This document shows positions 44,301 through 55,744 of a DNA stretch of 64,000 nucleotides, piece after piece (the stretch's first letter is position 1; every line of letters starts with the position of its first letter). The stretch is from the NCBI RefSeq assembly GCF_032854445.1, contig NC_088305.1, positions 16,727,717-16,791,716 of the forward strand, read 5' to 3'. The notes below the pieces were generated by a model, which did not search any database, had not been told where the DNA came from, and worked only from the letters and a program-made list of their open reading frames with translations. Source of the stretch: Liolophura sinensis (lineage: Eukaryota > Mollusca > Polyplacophora > Chitonida > Chitonidae). Made by a program: the position numbers and the translations under genes.

Positions 44301-45294
44301 TGAAGACCGATGCACTCTTGATTACCGGCTGGGTCAGCTAATACCGTTTGTGAGGTGTGTCTGAATTATGACTCAATGGTTATGGCCTAAGGGAGAACGA
44401 CTTTATTTTCACACTAAATGTTCCATAGACACAATATTTATGCTATGTTAAGCTGTAAACTGATTTTAACAAAATTTTGTTTTGGCTAGTTCTATTTTAA
44501 AAACACCATTAACACCTGCAGAGATTACGTATTGAAAAACAATGCAAAGCATTGACGAATCCATGCGTTAGGCCTGTCCGCTGTGTGCTTTTCCAGAACT
44601 AGTCATCATTTGACTTAAATCTATAATTACCCCCACGTGTACACCTTTCAATTAGCACTCTGAAAATCATATAATAAGTAAAACAGTTTTGCAACAAATA
44701 CTTTAACTGGGCGACGCGATGACCGACTTTCGCTTACATACTGGCTAGCGTAGATGACGCAAACGCACCCCCATCTGTTTGTCTGCCACGAATTAGACAT
44801 GGTTGTACCCGTGGAGAATTTAGCACGATTTCACAGTCCACACTCTATGTATTAATAAACAAGTCGAGCGATACCGGCTACGACACTGGTATCCATGCTG
44901 TCGGGCCAGCGGATTGTGAGTTGTAGTGACGAACTAGATAAGTCTGTCGCTCAACACTGATGAAAGTAACAATCGAGCTAATCTTTTTAATTTTTGATTT
45001 GTTTAATATTTAGAAAGTATAACCGACAAAAATAAATAAGGCTTGAGCTATACTGAACAGAAACAGTGATTGCTAAGACATATACATTCCAATTTACAGG
45101 TTGTCTTGAGCCCCATTACAGGCATCATTGTACAGCATGTTGTTTGGTATCCCGTGTCGGGTGAACAGGAGGGCCGCCCTGTAGTCTCTTGGACGTTGTA
45201 GGGCAAAGACTAGCGGTCTGTAACAAACAAGCCAGTAACTAAACAATTTCATCATTGCGTTAGTGAAAATCACGACTTCTTTTCTTTTTCATTC
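44301..45294. other. unassigned sequence
   Basis: No recognisable element, RNA gene or exon. Confidence 0.3.
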
Positions 45295-45570
45295 GGCTTT
45301 TGGTGGAGATATGAGCCTCGTCCTTCGGTCTCCTCTTTTGGCATGGTAGAATACCAAGTCTACCATACATGTACGACTACGATCTATCGAGTCCTCTCTA
45401 ATCAAAGGGTGTTTACGATGAAATATCTGGTCCATATTTTTCTCAACCTGTGGCATTTTTAGGTCACGTATGTAACTATACACTATTTTGCGTTGTGTTG
45501 TCGTAGTCGCAAGCTACACCTGGGCATGGAAGTATATGTTAATGCATTTTGGAAGGCCTAGCATTGGGAT
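45295..45570 (-). other. Duplicated module beta-2 (inverted relative to copy X)
   Basis: The minus strand from 45,540 reads PCPGVACDYDNTTQNSV, then stops. A second frame (45,289-45,483) reads VEKNMDQIFHRKHPLIREDS and IDRSRT. The plus-strand phrase ATCTGGTCCATATTTTTCTC matches 8,154 and the reverse of 38,010. It is shorter than beta-0 because the LKRRK portion is deleted (TTTTGGAAGG at 45,549 directly follows). Confidence 0.5.
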
Positions 45571-45899
45571 TCTACTTTAACGCTACCTAGGCAATAGTGT
45601 GGCCATATCGTGGTGACGTGTTTAAATAAGGGAACAAACAAACCCAATGTGTTACTGAAGATCCCACAACTCACTCGGCAGCAAATGGTCGTATTTTTGG
45701 CTGGCGAGAGAGTTTAATATAGAAGATCTATCACAGAAAATTAGCTTATTCTTATTTGCACAAACGTTCACATGGTTTCAAAATCTTAACTCATTTTTGA
45801 TTTTAGCCTAAGTTTTTTATGATTTCATTTATGTTTAACAATTCTCACCTTGAGCGCTATAATCTACTTCTCGGTTCTAACCCGATCCATCAAAGATAA
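45571..45899. other. unassigned spacer
   Basis: Nothing recognised. Confidence 0.3.
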
Positions 45900-46740
45900 G
45901 GCCGTGATAAGGTCGTTTATTCATTCATCGATAAGAAGAGTCTGGGTTGACGGATATGCCAAAACGATCAAATGACACGATAATCAAATTACACCAAGAG
46001 AGAGCTCTAGAACAGCTGTCAGGTTTACATCGATGCGTCAATTAATTAAACATTTCCCTGTCAACAAGGCATGAAAATGTAATGAAATGTAACACAAGAA
46101 ATGTAATGATTCTTTGGCACGCTATTTAGGGATTGGTTGTTTCAAACTGTTTGCACAAAGAGCTATCCCAGGTTGTTTTTGTAAATGGAATGGTGATTGT
46201 ATTAAATATTTTTTTCTTCTTATATTCCAGACATTATAGGGCTGTATCATTGCTGTTTGGTTAAACTGTTTGATTGGTGTTTTACACCGCCCTCAAGAAT
46301 ATTTAACATTACACGACGACGGTCATCAATACGATGGAGTGAAACCGTACAGAGCCTGAGGAAAACCCTACGACCATTTGCAGGTTGCAAGGAGACTTTC
46401 CCACGTACGGCCGAAGACGAAGCCCATTGGCACGCTAACCTGCGTCAGGGAAACCCCCAATGTCTTTTTTGAGGAGCGGTCCTTCTAAAAACATTATTTT
46501 ACCAAGAGCTGCCGTTGAGCAAATCATAACACTTACCGAACAAATTAGTGCTGTCCAATCTGTAATGTTAGAAGTTATTTACCTGACAAAGGCTGTCTCT
46601 TTATTCAGACCTATTCAGTGATTCATTTGTTTTTCGAATTTGTCACAGGTGACGGTGATGAGCAGTTGTTAATTGTAAACGATATGTAAATGCTAATTGT
46701 GAAAAAGTACTTCAGCCACATAGCTTATTCTTATTTTGTG
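45900..46740. other. Duplicated module, epsilon to eta, copy Y
   Basis: Partner of 41,620-42,800. TCTGGGTTGACGGATATGC lies at 45,941-45,959, then the CCCTGTCAACAAGGCATG region. TTTTACCAAGAGCTGCCGTT is at 46,499 and AATTGTGAAAAAGTACTTC at 46,694. A SINE-1 (46,255-46,465) interrupts it at a place where copy X has none. Copies are diverged, so exact boundaries are approximate. Confidence 0.45.
46255..46465 (-). mobile_element. SINE-1, diverged, internally deleted
   Basis: GTTTGATTGGTGTTTTACAC, CTCAAGAATATTTAACATTA, CACGACGACGGTCATCAATA, CCCTACGACCATTTGCAGG, TTTCCCACGTACGGCCGAAG and GGCACGCTAACC are in SINE-1 order. The B-box segment between the CGAAGCC and GGCACGC parts is deleted. Confidence 0.85.
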
Positions 46741-47079
46741 TCTTAAGGAAGACGTATTATAGTCGATAGTGCTAAGCGTCCGCTCATTTGGATGAGTAGG
46801 TTTCTCTTTGTTCCGTTCTTTATGACCTTGATAAAAAACTTGTTTAAGAATGCTGTAGAAAGAGATAATTCGATAATACAAACAAAACATAGAGCGTAAT
46901 ATTGAATGGTTCAGCAGTCTCTTCGAGTTTCTTTCGAGTTCGAAATTATTGACTGCATGTGACCATTGCTTGACCATGCCAAATGCTAAGGTCGCCATCG
47001 TTCAGTGGGGAACGCAATACAAATGTTGGTGCAAATGCTGCTTAATTTGTACCATATTTTCTAAACGATTCAATTTATT

Positions 47080-48040
47080 ACCTGTTTATAATTATTATCC
47101 ACGTAGCCGGCTTCAAAACGCTTTGATGTTTTTTTTGAGAGAGAGAAAGAAAGCGAAAATTTCAAAGATGAAAGAAAGTAGTACTGTCATGTAAATATCA
47201 TTAAAGTTTTGTTCAACGGTTATATCGTAGGATGTTGATGAGCTATTCGTCATCTTGTCTAAAACACGGAACATTTCTATTGGTATTTTATATTTAAATT
47301 AATGTTACGTCTTTTGCAAAAACGAAACACCCCATAGCAAGATTTTTTTAGCAGTTATCTGAATACAGGGAAATCTGAAGTGTCTTTGACAAAAAAGTAA
47401 CGGTGTCAAATACGATGAGTACAAAGCCCTTAAGCCGCCTGATTAAAGTTTGCAGAAATAGAAAATAAGGCTTTCAACATCGTAGGTGTGTGACAGCAAT
47501 CAGAACTGTGACGATGAGAAGCAAGAAAATTGTTCCAGCAAAAGTTGAGACACAATAATTTATGGGCAAAGCATTTCTTTGACAAAGGAGGGAACGTTAG
47601 GTCATAGCATAAGGGCACTGTGAAAAAGTGACACGATTTAAATGTGAAAACTTAAATCCGAGTGAAGTTTTGCTGTCATTTTTTTGTATATTTAAAGTAC
47701 AGCTTCTCATTAGCCTTTAGCATTTGACTGTAAAATCCGCGGGCATTCGCAAACCAGTGGCTGATAATGTGGTGACAGTTTAGGAAGAGGAATAGAAGCA
47801 GGTTTTATGGTACGTTATACGCTTACGGTCAAATTTTCAAGAATTGTCGTTTTTTACACGCACAATGACCATTGTGTAGAAAACTGGACAGCAGAAACTT
47901 ACATTTGCCATTCCCACAAGCCTACGAAACACTTTTCCGAGAAAAGCAAAATTGTCAGAATCCTGCTAAATAAGTTACGCTCTCATGAGCAAAGTTTTAG
48001 GTCATTTACAGTGGATTAATAAATGGGAATGAAGCACTCA
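47080..48040 (+). other. Duplicated module, alpha and gamma, copy Z
   Basis: GTAGCCGGCTTCAAAACGC at 47,103 starts alpha. Gamma shows TATCGTAGGATGTTGATGAG, then TATTTTATATTTAAATTAAT, CAGTTATCTGAATACAGG and GGTGTCAAATACGATGAGTA. The last part ends with TTAATAAATGGGAATGAAGC at 48,016, paralleling 38,745. The beta segment present in copy X is absent here. No surviving frame was identified. Confidence 0.48.
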
Positions 48041-48067
48041 ACAGGCTATTTCTACGGATATGTCATT

Positions 48068-48243
48068 GTGTCTATAACTTGATGCATTAGCTATAGTGTT
48101 TACAACTTGACGCATTAGCTACAGTGTCTATTATAACGTATGTACAACTTGTCTACAACTTGAAACTTAAGCTACAGTGTCTACAACTTGACGCATTAGG
48201 TACAGTGTCTACAACATGTTTACAACTTCACGCATTGGCTTCA
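48068..48243 (+). repeat. 28-bp tandem repeat, about six copies
   Basis: The unit is GTGTCTACAACTTGACGCAT plus TAGCTACA, repeated six times with substitutions and a few inserted ATGT-type bits. It begins just after the gamma module of copy Z. Copy X has no such array. Confidence 0.88.
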
Positions 48244-48589
48244 GTTTGTCCACGGCTGGGGCGTTTACGTCGGCGTTTCCCTGCATGATCTGTATTACTA
48301 CGCCGACGATCCATCCCAAGAAATAAATATGGAATATTTTCCATTCGTTCTGTATTAACGCGTGCATAAAAGAATCTCGCGGAGTCCATAGAAATACTCC
48401 AGCCTTTTCATGTAATTCTCATTATCAGAAATGATATTCTATGCGCTGAAACAGACATTCGTATACCAGTCGTCAAATACGTTCCAGGTCAATAATCACA
48501 AGGCTATTTCCCGAAAATAACGTATCACGCAAACCACCAAAGAAGTCATTAGAGTATGTCCTTCTATGTGAACTGTGGCTCAGTTAAGG
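48244..48589. other. unassigned spacer
   Basis: Nothing recognised. Confidence 0.3.
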
Positions 48590-48910
48590 TAACATTTACC
48601 TGAGGTAAAGCCTCACTGGTTCATCCTGGTTCGACCATAGCGCATTTACTTCGCTTTCCCAGAAGCAATTACACTGTTTTACATCTCTACATTACTAACC
48701 CGGTTAATTCCACTCAGGTGAGGGGTTAATTTATTATTTATAGAGTTCCCATTTGAATTCCCCAAATGCTGTCTGCTGGAGAAGGTCAGTTTACACAGCA
48801 AAAGGGGTTTTGGCCTGAATTGCTGACGTCATTCGGTCTATTGACTACTTATTCACACCTGTTTCTGAGACATTCGTGTCCGAATGCAAAACAAACCTCA
48901 TACAGTTTTT
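48590..48910 (+). other. Duplicated module delta-3
   Basis: CCCAGAAGCAATTACACTGT, CATTACTAACCCGGTTAAT and TGGAGAAGGTCAGTTTACAC follow the order of delta-1 and delta-2. TCCGAATGCAAAACAAACCT at 48,880 also resembles 38,637 (TTTCAAAACAAACCTC). Stops interrupt any delta-1-like frame. Confidence 0.42.
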
Positions 48911-49062
48911 CCCATGATACAAATACTCACCATGGGCAGATAAAGATTTCCGAGATCACCACCATTCATAAACTGTATATCGCCAAAGCAAAGGCGTATA
49001 ACAGGTACATGTAGATCACAAAAGATGCGGTTCGGTAGAACAGTCTAATTGTAAGGATAAGA

Positions 49063-49302
49063 GGGAGTGAGTGAGTGCTTGGGGTTTAACGTTGTACTTA
49101 ACAATTTTTCAGTCATATGACGACGAAAGAGTCCTTAAAGTGAATGTACGTGTAATGAACCTCCTTGTTGCAGGACGGATTTTCATTGCTCTTTTATCCA
49201 GTGTTTGTTCACTGAGACGACTTACCGAAGGTCCCTGGATCTACCGTTCCCGAAGCACACGCTCTCCCAACCGTGCTATCGGGGCCGGTCTGTAAGGATA
49301 AG
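49063..49302 (-). mobile_element. SINE-2, internally deleted
   Basis: Reverse orientation. It runs from GTGAGTGAGTGCTTGGGG and TTTCAGTCATATGACGACG through TGTTGCAGGACGGATTTTC, GCTCTTTTATCC and CTGAGACGACTTACCG to the tRNA-like head CCAACCGTGCTATCGGGGCC. Compared with the 29.8-kb copy it lacks about 60 bp between the head and the GACGACTTACC body. Confidence 0.92.
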
Positions 49303-49499
49303 GTTGAACTTAAAACTTTCAGTGTATTGATTGTCGTGATGTTCAACATTTAAAGAAAGTTGAGCAGTCCTATCGTTAATGGTGACTTCGTGTATACAAC
49401 TGTCTCGAAATCTTTGGGCCAAAAAAATTTCCAGTCATAAGGCGTAAATTCTGCTAGCAGGCATCTCGAGGAAAACATCCTAAAATCTCATTAGGGACC

Positions 49500-50500
49500 C
49501 TAATGCGGTCTCATTAAACGGCCGCTTTGTATGTAGATTGACAATGCTTGCTATTTACACAAAGAATACATTTGCATGTATCAGTGCCTTGAGAAATCGT
49601 ATTTGTGGTTTCTACCTATGTTGTTCTTCTTTCAGAGACAGGATGAAAACCACCTCGTGAATTGTTTAGAAGCTTGTCACCGCAACTTGTACATTGCAAT
49701 ACAGTGAACTACCGCAATAAACTTTTGGCATTCATACAATGTTTCAGTAACATTGCCATCAAATCCCCTAATTAATGATGTCGTTTGAAGGCGAATGAAG
49801 CGTCTAGAAATTTTGATTTCCTTCATCCCAAAGGATACATTCAACAAGATTTCTGGCACATTTACGTACATGGTTTAAATGAATAGTCCATCAAATGACT
49901 TTCAAAAGGATATCAAAAGCCAAACACATATTTCATCATCCCTACTGTTGAAAATAAAGTATTTTCCAGGGTAGTGCATATTTGGGTAACACAATTTTAG
50001 GGTTTCGTGACCTTCATGGCCTAAATTATACTACGGACTGTTACCTTGTAGTTATAGAATTACCGTAATCTAATGTAGGGGTAGATTTCGCCACGAGATA
50101 ATTCCTCAGTGTGTGTTGACTGTCTGGTCTGGTGTCTTCACTGAGATTCACAGCTGTCTCTATTACTATAACGTATGTGTACCAGGGAAGACTAGAAGTA
50201 ACGATTTCCAGGTTATCAGCTAACACAATAACAAGATTTCATCACTTCCCCTTTGCTCATAAAACTACGGTTTCATCACATTCTATATAAATTTGCCGAT
50301 AAGTTCCAGGCCATGGATAACACCGACGCCTCCGACTGATCATCCGTCTAACGTCCTGAAAACCGATTACATGAAAAGCAGCACAGACAGCGTCATAGAT
50401 TAGATCAAAAGTGCGCTGGACTAAATCAGTGAACAGTGGTCCACGCCCTGACAGCTTTTTGTTAGGCACTAGGCTTTTTTCCAATGTATTGTCATGCAAA
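49500..50500. other. Duplicated module theta-1
   Basis: Aligns with 52,640-53,840 at about 3.0-3.3 kb spacing. TATGTAGATTGACAATGCTT pairs with CATGTAGATTCACAATCATT, and AACGATTTCCAGGTTATC pairs with AACGATTTCCGGGTTATC. Three minus-strand frames are open in theta-1: 49,677-49,871; 50,041-50,226 (DNLEIVTSSLPWYTYVIVIE then TAVNLSEDTRPDSQ); and 50,257-50,499 (LVQRTFDLIYDAVCAAFHVI). Theta-2 preserves ETAVSLSEDSKPDS and QILDQIYDVV..GFKVIGG with stops. That shared wording suggests minus-strand coding ancestry. The protein family is not recognised. Confidence 0.45.
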
Positions 50501-51329
50501 AAGAAGAGTCTATAGATTTCGCTTTGCCAAATTTTTATGAGGTTTAAGTTTATCGCTTATGTTACGTTTTTCGTGGAGGAAAATGGTTCTTTGTCAAGCA
50601 GTTGACCTGAGCGAAATTCGTTAAGTAAACTCCATGAGAATATTCGTCTTAGTTCCTCTAAACCTGAGGGCCATTGCAGGGCAGTTGAAGGTGGGCAGGC
50701 GGCTAGGCAATTAACAGAATCGTTCTGACAAAAACCCAAACATTGCTCGAAAGATAAGATATGGTAATCGTTCTCTCAAGGTAAAAAAGCTCATTTAAAG
50801 TTTTAATTAGAATGTTTACGTCGGACTCATGGTTGAGCTCATTTAAAAGTCTTCTCCGCAACGACTAGACGGATCTTGTTAACTGTTAGATCTACATAAG
50901 TCAAAGAAATGTCCAGAAGATAAATAAATTTCTCAGACATCCAAATGAATGGTCAATAAAATGGGACAAAATTGGTCAACTTAAAAACTAAGACGTTATA
51001 AAGGAGCAAATTTTCTCTGGTACAACTTGAAAAAACTGGACAGAGGCCTGAGAATACTGCCACTCGTTGGCAAATCTTCTAACTTAAAACTCCAGCTCGC
51101 AACTTTAGGCGCTTTGGTGTGCAAGGATTTCCACCCAGCAAGAAGCAGGTAAAAAATGTTAATCGTTAAAGCCGCAATTTCTTCAATATTGTACTGTGAA
51201 ATGATTTTAAAAAAATAATTCAAGCAGTCTGCTTTGGGATACCGATTATTTAAAAGGACTGTGGAAAAAACAAGAAGTGTGCATTAAACCAGCAAGCACA
51301 ACGCCAGCAACTGAAAAGTGATATGAAGA
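50501..51329. other. unassigned sequence
   Basis: Minus-strand frames of 60-75 codons (for example 50,996-51,223) show no recognisable motif. Nothing else was identified. Confidence 0.3.
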
Positions 51330-51330
51330 T

Positions 51331-51365
<35 letters not shown>

Positions 51366-51410
51366 TTTGATTCCTGTTTTACGCTGTACTCAAGAATATT
51401 TCACTGATAT
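51330..51410 (-). mobile_element. SINE-1 3' end with an expanded TTTA microsatellite
   Basis: Nine or ten TTTA repeats at 51,330-51,369 precede TTCCTGTTTTACGCTGTACT and CAAGAATATTTCACTGATAT, then the similarity stops. A very short 5'-truncated copy whose tail has grown as a microsatellite. Confidence 0.85.
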
Positions 51411-51614
51411 AAAAATACTACAATATAATAATATAAAAATGTTTAAGGTAACATTACATGAACTTAAGACGCAAAGTAGGAAAATTTTCAAAGATGACAC
51501 CTCGGCCAAATACTCGCGTAACCTGATATAAAAACGACGTGGTTGTAGTCGTGGCAGTCATAGTGCATTGCTATATGAGTCTAGCCACTGGATGCACATT
51601 AGTTATCCTTCGCG

Positions 51615-51948
51615 CGTGCATAACTATTGTCTTGTTTAACACACAAATTTATATGTATACTGGATTGGGGCACTTCTCCAGAGTGTGGTGGATGCGATGC
51701 CCGATATGGCATCAGATATATCCTGGTTGACTGCGTAGAGTGCTTAACTGCAGAGATAAGTTACCTGACAGTTTCAGCCACCCTGGTAACTCAGCCATTA
51801 ATTATTTAAATATCCTGACATATATTATACAATAAAGTTCTCTGTATATACCTTTCTAGATCATATCTTTTAAACATGTAGCTGCAATATTCCCAAAGTG
51901 GAAGTAAGCCTTACTCACCCATTCATTCATTCGTTCATTCATCCAGTC
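51615..51948 (+). mobile_element. I-type LINE copy I6: C-terminus and tail only
   Basis: LTHKFICILDWGTSPECGGC then DARYGIRYILVDCVE (51,633-51,745) is the ORF2 C-terminal block with its Cys/His cluster. The tail GCTGCAATATTCCCAAAGTG and CATTCATTCATTCG end it at about 51,948. It is a strongly 5'-truncated insertion. Confidence 0.82.
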
Positions 51949-52639
51949 TAAAACCAGAGCACACTTTTTTTTTGGGCACAGGCAAAACCAAAATGATGAT
52001 GAACCTGTTTTCTTGTTTCCGAGACTTCTACAATTAAAAGTACAAAAACATGAAAAATAATAAAGTTTTGATGAAAGAGTGTGAAAATTTATTTGTTAAT
52101 TCAGAATGGCTCTACTGGCGTGTAATTTGCTACTGCTTATGCATTTACATGAAAAGTTAGAGTTGTCGTTGCTCGGTTTTTTCTCTCTCGGTCCGTTTAT
52201 ACGCTTAGATTCGAAGCTGTTCAAACATGGCCAATGATTTAACAGGAACACTTTCCGGTTAAAGTTGTATAACTAAATAGAACAACATAAGACATTGAAG
52301 CACAAAAGACCTTTCCGAATTGTCAATTAAGATCACGTAGTTGACCAATCATAATCAGTATGGTTGCAAATAGGTTAGCCAAATGTCCCACGCATTGGTT
52401 ACAAATGTTCAATTTTTCTGTGACTTTATGACACCACAATTGCTTTCACCGGAATGGAATGAAAAGTAACGTTATTACGAGAAGGAATGGTGGGGCGGAT
52501 CGGATGTGTTGGATCCATCCAAAACTTGGATAGTAATTCGTTCAGTTCTCTGCTGTAACTGTTCCTTGGGTCTGGGTGGCAATAACAGATCGAGGTCCAT
52601 TAGGGCTGACGGCTGATCTACGAGTGCACCGTATAGTGG
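51949..52639. other. unassigned sequence
   Basis: Nothing recognised. Confidence 0.3.
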
Positions 52640-53840
52640 CATGGTTTACATTTTCCTGTCAGCTTTGTTTATCCTCAAGCAAGCACCTGGAGTCAAAATT
52701 TTTCACTAGGCCCCATTGAAATGCCCTTTTTGCATGTAGATTCACAATCATTGCTATCTACACAGAAAATACATGTACCAATATCTGTAGGAATCGTAGA
52801 TATGGTGAAACCCTTTGTACCTCGCCGCTAAAGACAGGATGGAAAACATATCATGAACTCTTATCGCTGTCAGCGTATCTTGTACACGACAATACAATGC
52901 GTTACCACAATAACCCTACAGCTACTCTCACAGTCTTTACACAACGTGCTATTTTCGTATCACCAAGTTGTTGTTGGGCACGTTTACAAGATAATGTATT
53001 TACCAGACTGTTCAATTGTCACTAAACCAATTTTGGGGTGTTCATGGTCTTATGTCATGAAACTGTATTAAAATGGCTTGTTCGCTTGTAGTTAGAGCCT
53101 TTACGTAATCAAATCCACATGTGAACAGCTAAACAGATTTCCGTACGAGGTAATTTAACTGTGTGAGTTAACTGTCTGGCTTTGAATCTTCACTTAGGCT
53201 CACAGCTGTTTCTGAGACTCTGAGACAACATTAGATAACGATTTCCGGGTTATCGCCTAATATAATTAAAGACGTACGGCATAGAGAGCAACGACAGTGT
53301 GATAGCTGGTAAATAGTTAAACGTGGCCAGCGAAATACAGCCTCTTGTCAACTTACCTCAATCAGGGTTTTTATTCTGTTCATGTAATGGGTAAATAGTA
53401 GCAATTTACACGCCCACTAGCACCATGGCTTAAGCAGAATTAGATAAACGAATATTCAGAGATGGTAAGTGCAATTTATTACACGTCACTGGTCTAGAAT
53501 TACTCAAAATGATGTGCTGTCATCACATTTAACATAAAATCACATTAAAATTGTGTATAGGGGTTCATTCGAAGGCTTCTTCACTTTTTTCACTTTGATC
53601 AGATTTGGTATGGATTTGGCGATACATTTAAGGGTAGACAGAACACCGGTGTATGACCCTTAAGCCGACCACCGATTACTTTAAAACCAGCCTAAACTAC
53701 GTCGTAGATTTGATCAAGGATCTGCTGGAGTCGATTAGCGAACGTTTGCCTTTTTAAACAGCTACACACCCACGCCTTGACGGTGGTTCATGAAATACCA
53801 GACTTACTTTACATCGTATCGTCATACAAACCTTTCCAAG
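52640..53840. other. Duplicated module theta-2
   Basis: Second copy of the 49.5-50.5-kb block. Minus-strand remnants SETAVSLSEDSKPDS (about 53,160-53,220) and LDQIYDVV, GFKVIGG (about 53,660-53,740) carry in-frame stops where theta-1 is open. It ends near 53,840, where the leader of LINE I7 begins. The LINE may have inserted at or near the module edge. Confidence 0.45.
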
Positions 53841-53844
53841 GCAG

Positions 53845-54480
53845 ACGCCCCCGTGGGTTCTCCAAGGTGAAAAGAATAGGACATCAGCGCTCTAAACAAG
53901 CTTGTCGTAAAAGGTGACTAACCTAGAGCTCTCCCGTGTGGGTCCAGTGAGCATAATAGGTTCACAACTTCCCAGTTTGTGTGAGAGGCAACCGGGGAGC
54001 GACATGTTGGCCGTGGGTCGCGACCCGTAAATGGGGAGGACGGCATCCTGGTGGCTGAGGGCGCTTTGCTCTTACGAGATCCCCATGCCCAATACGCAAC
54101 TTTGGCCCTTACTTCTTCACGGACGGGAGGTCGGATGGCTCGTGCTAATCAATGGGCTGGTCACGGCGGTCTATATATCTGAGAGTCAACTTTGATATAT
54201 CTAATTATGACGTAAATAAATATTTTCCATGTTTGACTTTTTCCTCGATGCTTTTGGATGTCTGGACGGTTGCTGAAGGCTCGACGCTGATCTGTTTGAG
54301 TATAAGTGTAAAATTCACCATATTGAGGGTGGCGAGGAACTCTTGTCTCACTCTCTTGGTTACTCGCAGGGAGTTTTTAGTTTGACACACTGGTGAGAGG
54401 CACGGCGATGTGAGTACTTCATATTTGTCCGTTGTGTTTGCTTCAAACTCTCTTTCCAATGTTTCCAGCATACTTAACAT
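53845..54480 (+). promoter_or_regulatory. I7 5' leader, likely internal promoter region
   Basis: Sequence between the end of module theta-2 and ORF1, more GC-rich than its surroundings. It includes AAGGCAGACGCCCCCGTGGG, CAAGCTTGTCGTAAAAGGTG, ACTAACCTAGAGC and GGTCGCGACCCG. Non-LTR elements of the I group are transcribed from internal promoters in such leaders. I see no defined core element, so the promoter role is inference from position. Confidence 0.4.
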
Positions 54481-55615
54481 GAATTCCTCTCATCCTTCTT
54501 TTAGATACGGTGCTAAGAAGGGGAAAAACGACATTACTTAAGACCAAGATAACGGATCGGAAAACTGGCCATCTTTTTTGGATACTGCCCACGAAAAAAC
54601 AGTAACAAGCCTGCCAACAAAATTAAAGCCATTGCCTTGGCCAAAGCAATAAAATGCTATGCACACGACGTTAAGGTTGTTAAGACACTTCACTCTGTCC
54701 ATGTTTTAATAGAATGTTACAGGAAATAACAGGCCATTAACCTGCTGTCCCTTAAACCTTTTATTGACATTCCTGTTTTCGTTTCACTCCACAACTCCCT
54801 GAACACCAATCAGGGGGTGATTCGAGACTGGAATAAACATTTAGATGACTTGTCTGAGGAAAACATATGCAAAAAAAAGATTCGCTACAAAAAGAGACAA
54901 GATTGTAAAACTGAACCGATATCTAATCCAGTTTAAATAAAACCAGCCTACCTGAAACCATCCTCATTGGTCCTTTCCGTGCCGGAGTAAATCTCTACAT
55001 ATCCAACCCCAGGTACTTCACCTGCCAGGTGTTTGGTCGTGGAAGGGACTAGTGTAGGAAGGGACTAGTCTGCTTTGGGTGTTAACATGAGGGCCGTGAT
55101 TGCCAGAACCCTAGTAAGTATTCTAACTGCAGCGGAGCTCACGTGGCTTTTTGTTGCCCTTTATTTCATTAAGAGAAACAAATTATTACTATGAAAGCTA
55201 AAACTACCAGGGAGCGCGGAAACTTACGACTTTTCCATTGAATCCCTAGCAGTCTTCCTATGCCAATGTTGCCGAGTGTCCACCGCCATTGGCACCTAGA
55301 CAGACATGAGTCTGCCCGTTGTCGTAGACAAGCCAGCATTCTTACCATCTTCCTCAGGAAGTCAAATACATCGCCTGAGCAAAGTTCCATAACTACACAA
55401 ACGTCACTAAACGACAATCTTAGTAAAGTACCCGCCAGTATAACTGATAAACCCAAATGGAAATCCAAAAGTACCAAACGGAGTGGCCCAAAAGGGCGTC
55501 CCTCCAAGGGTACTGCGGACAGGATCCAAACCTTTAATTTGAATGTCTGGAGGCCGGTGAGCCTTCAGCACTTATCGCCGATGAGCCGGATAGGTCACCC
55601 ATGCCTCATATAATA
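54481..55615 (+). pseudogene. I7 ORF1 (gag-like)
   Basis: The start region reads MNSSHPSFRYGAKKGKND, then ENWPSFLDTAHEKTVTSLP. A second frame gives AIKCYAHDVKVVKTLHSVHV then LLSLKPFIDIPVFVSLHNSL at about 54,650-54,800 and NKHLDDLSEENIC. The IGPFRAGVNLYISNP segment is near 54,970-55,010. A knuckle-like block NPSKYSNCSGAHVA is at 55,110-55,150. The C-terminal part SSITTQTSLNDNLSKVPASI then TDKPKWKSKSTKRSGPKGRP at 55,385-55,510 is basic. Several stops and frameshifts are present, and first-knuckle cysteines are mostly lost. Confidence 0.78.
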
Positions 55616-55744
55616 TATCTCATAGTGGATCTCCCAGGAGAGGCAGCCTGCCTCGGCCTAAACTTAAAAATAAATCTCCTACATGTCTCCTTCCATAATG
55701 TCTCCATGTGATAAAATTATACAGTGGTGATCTTAACGTTTTGG

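Noticed and set aside
54205-54480. 91-codon minus-strand gene
   Set aside because: It is antisense to the leader of LINE I7 and has no recognisable domain or paralogue.
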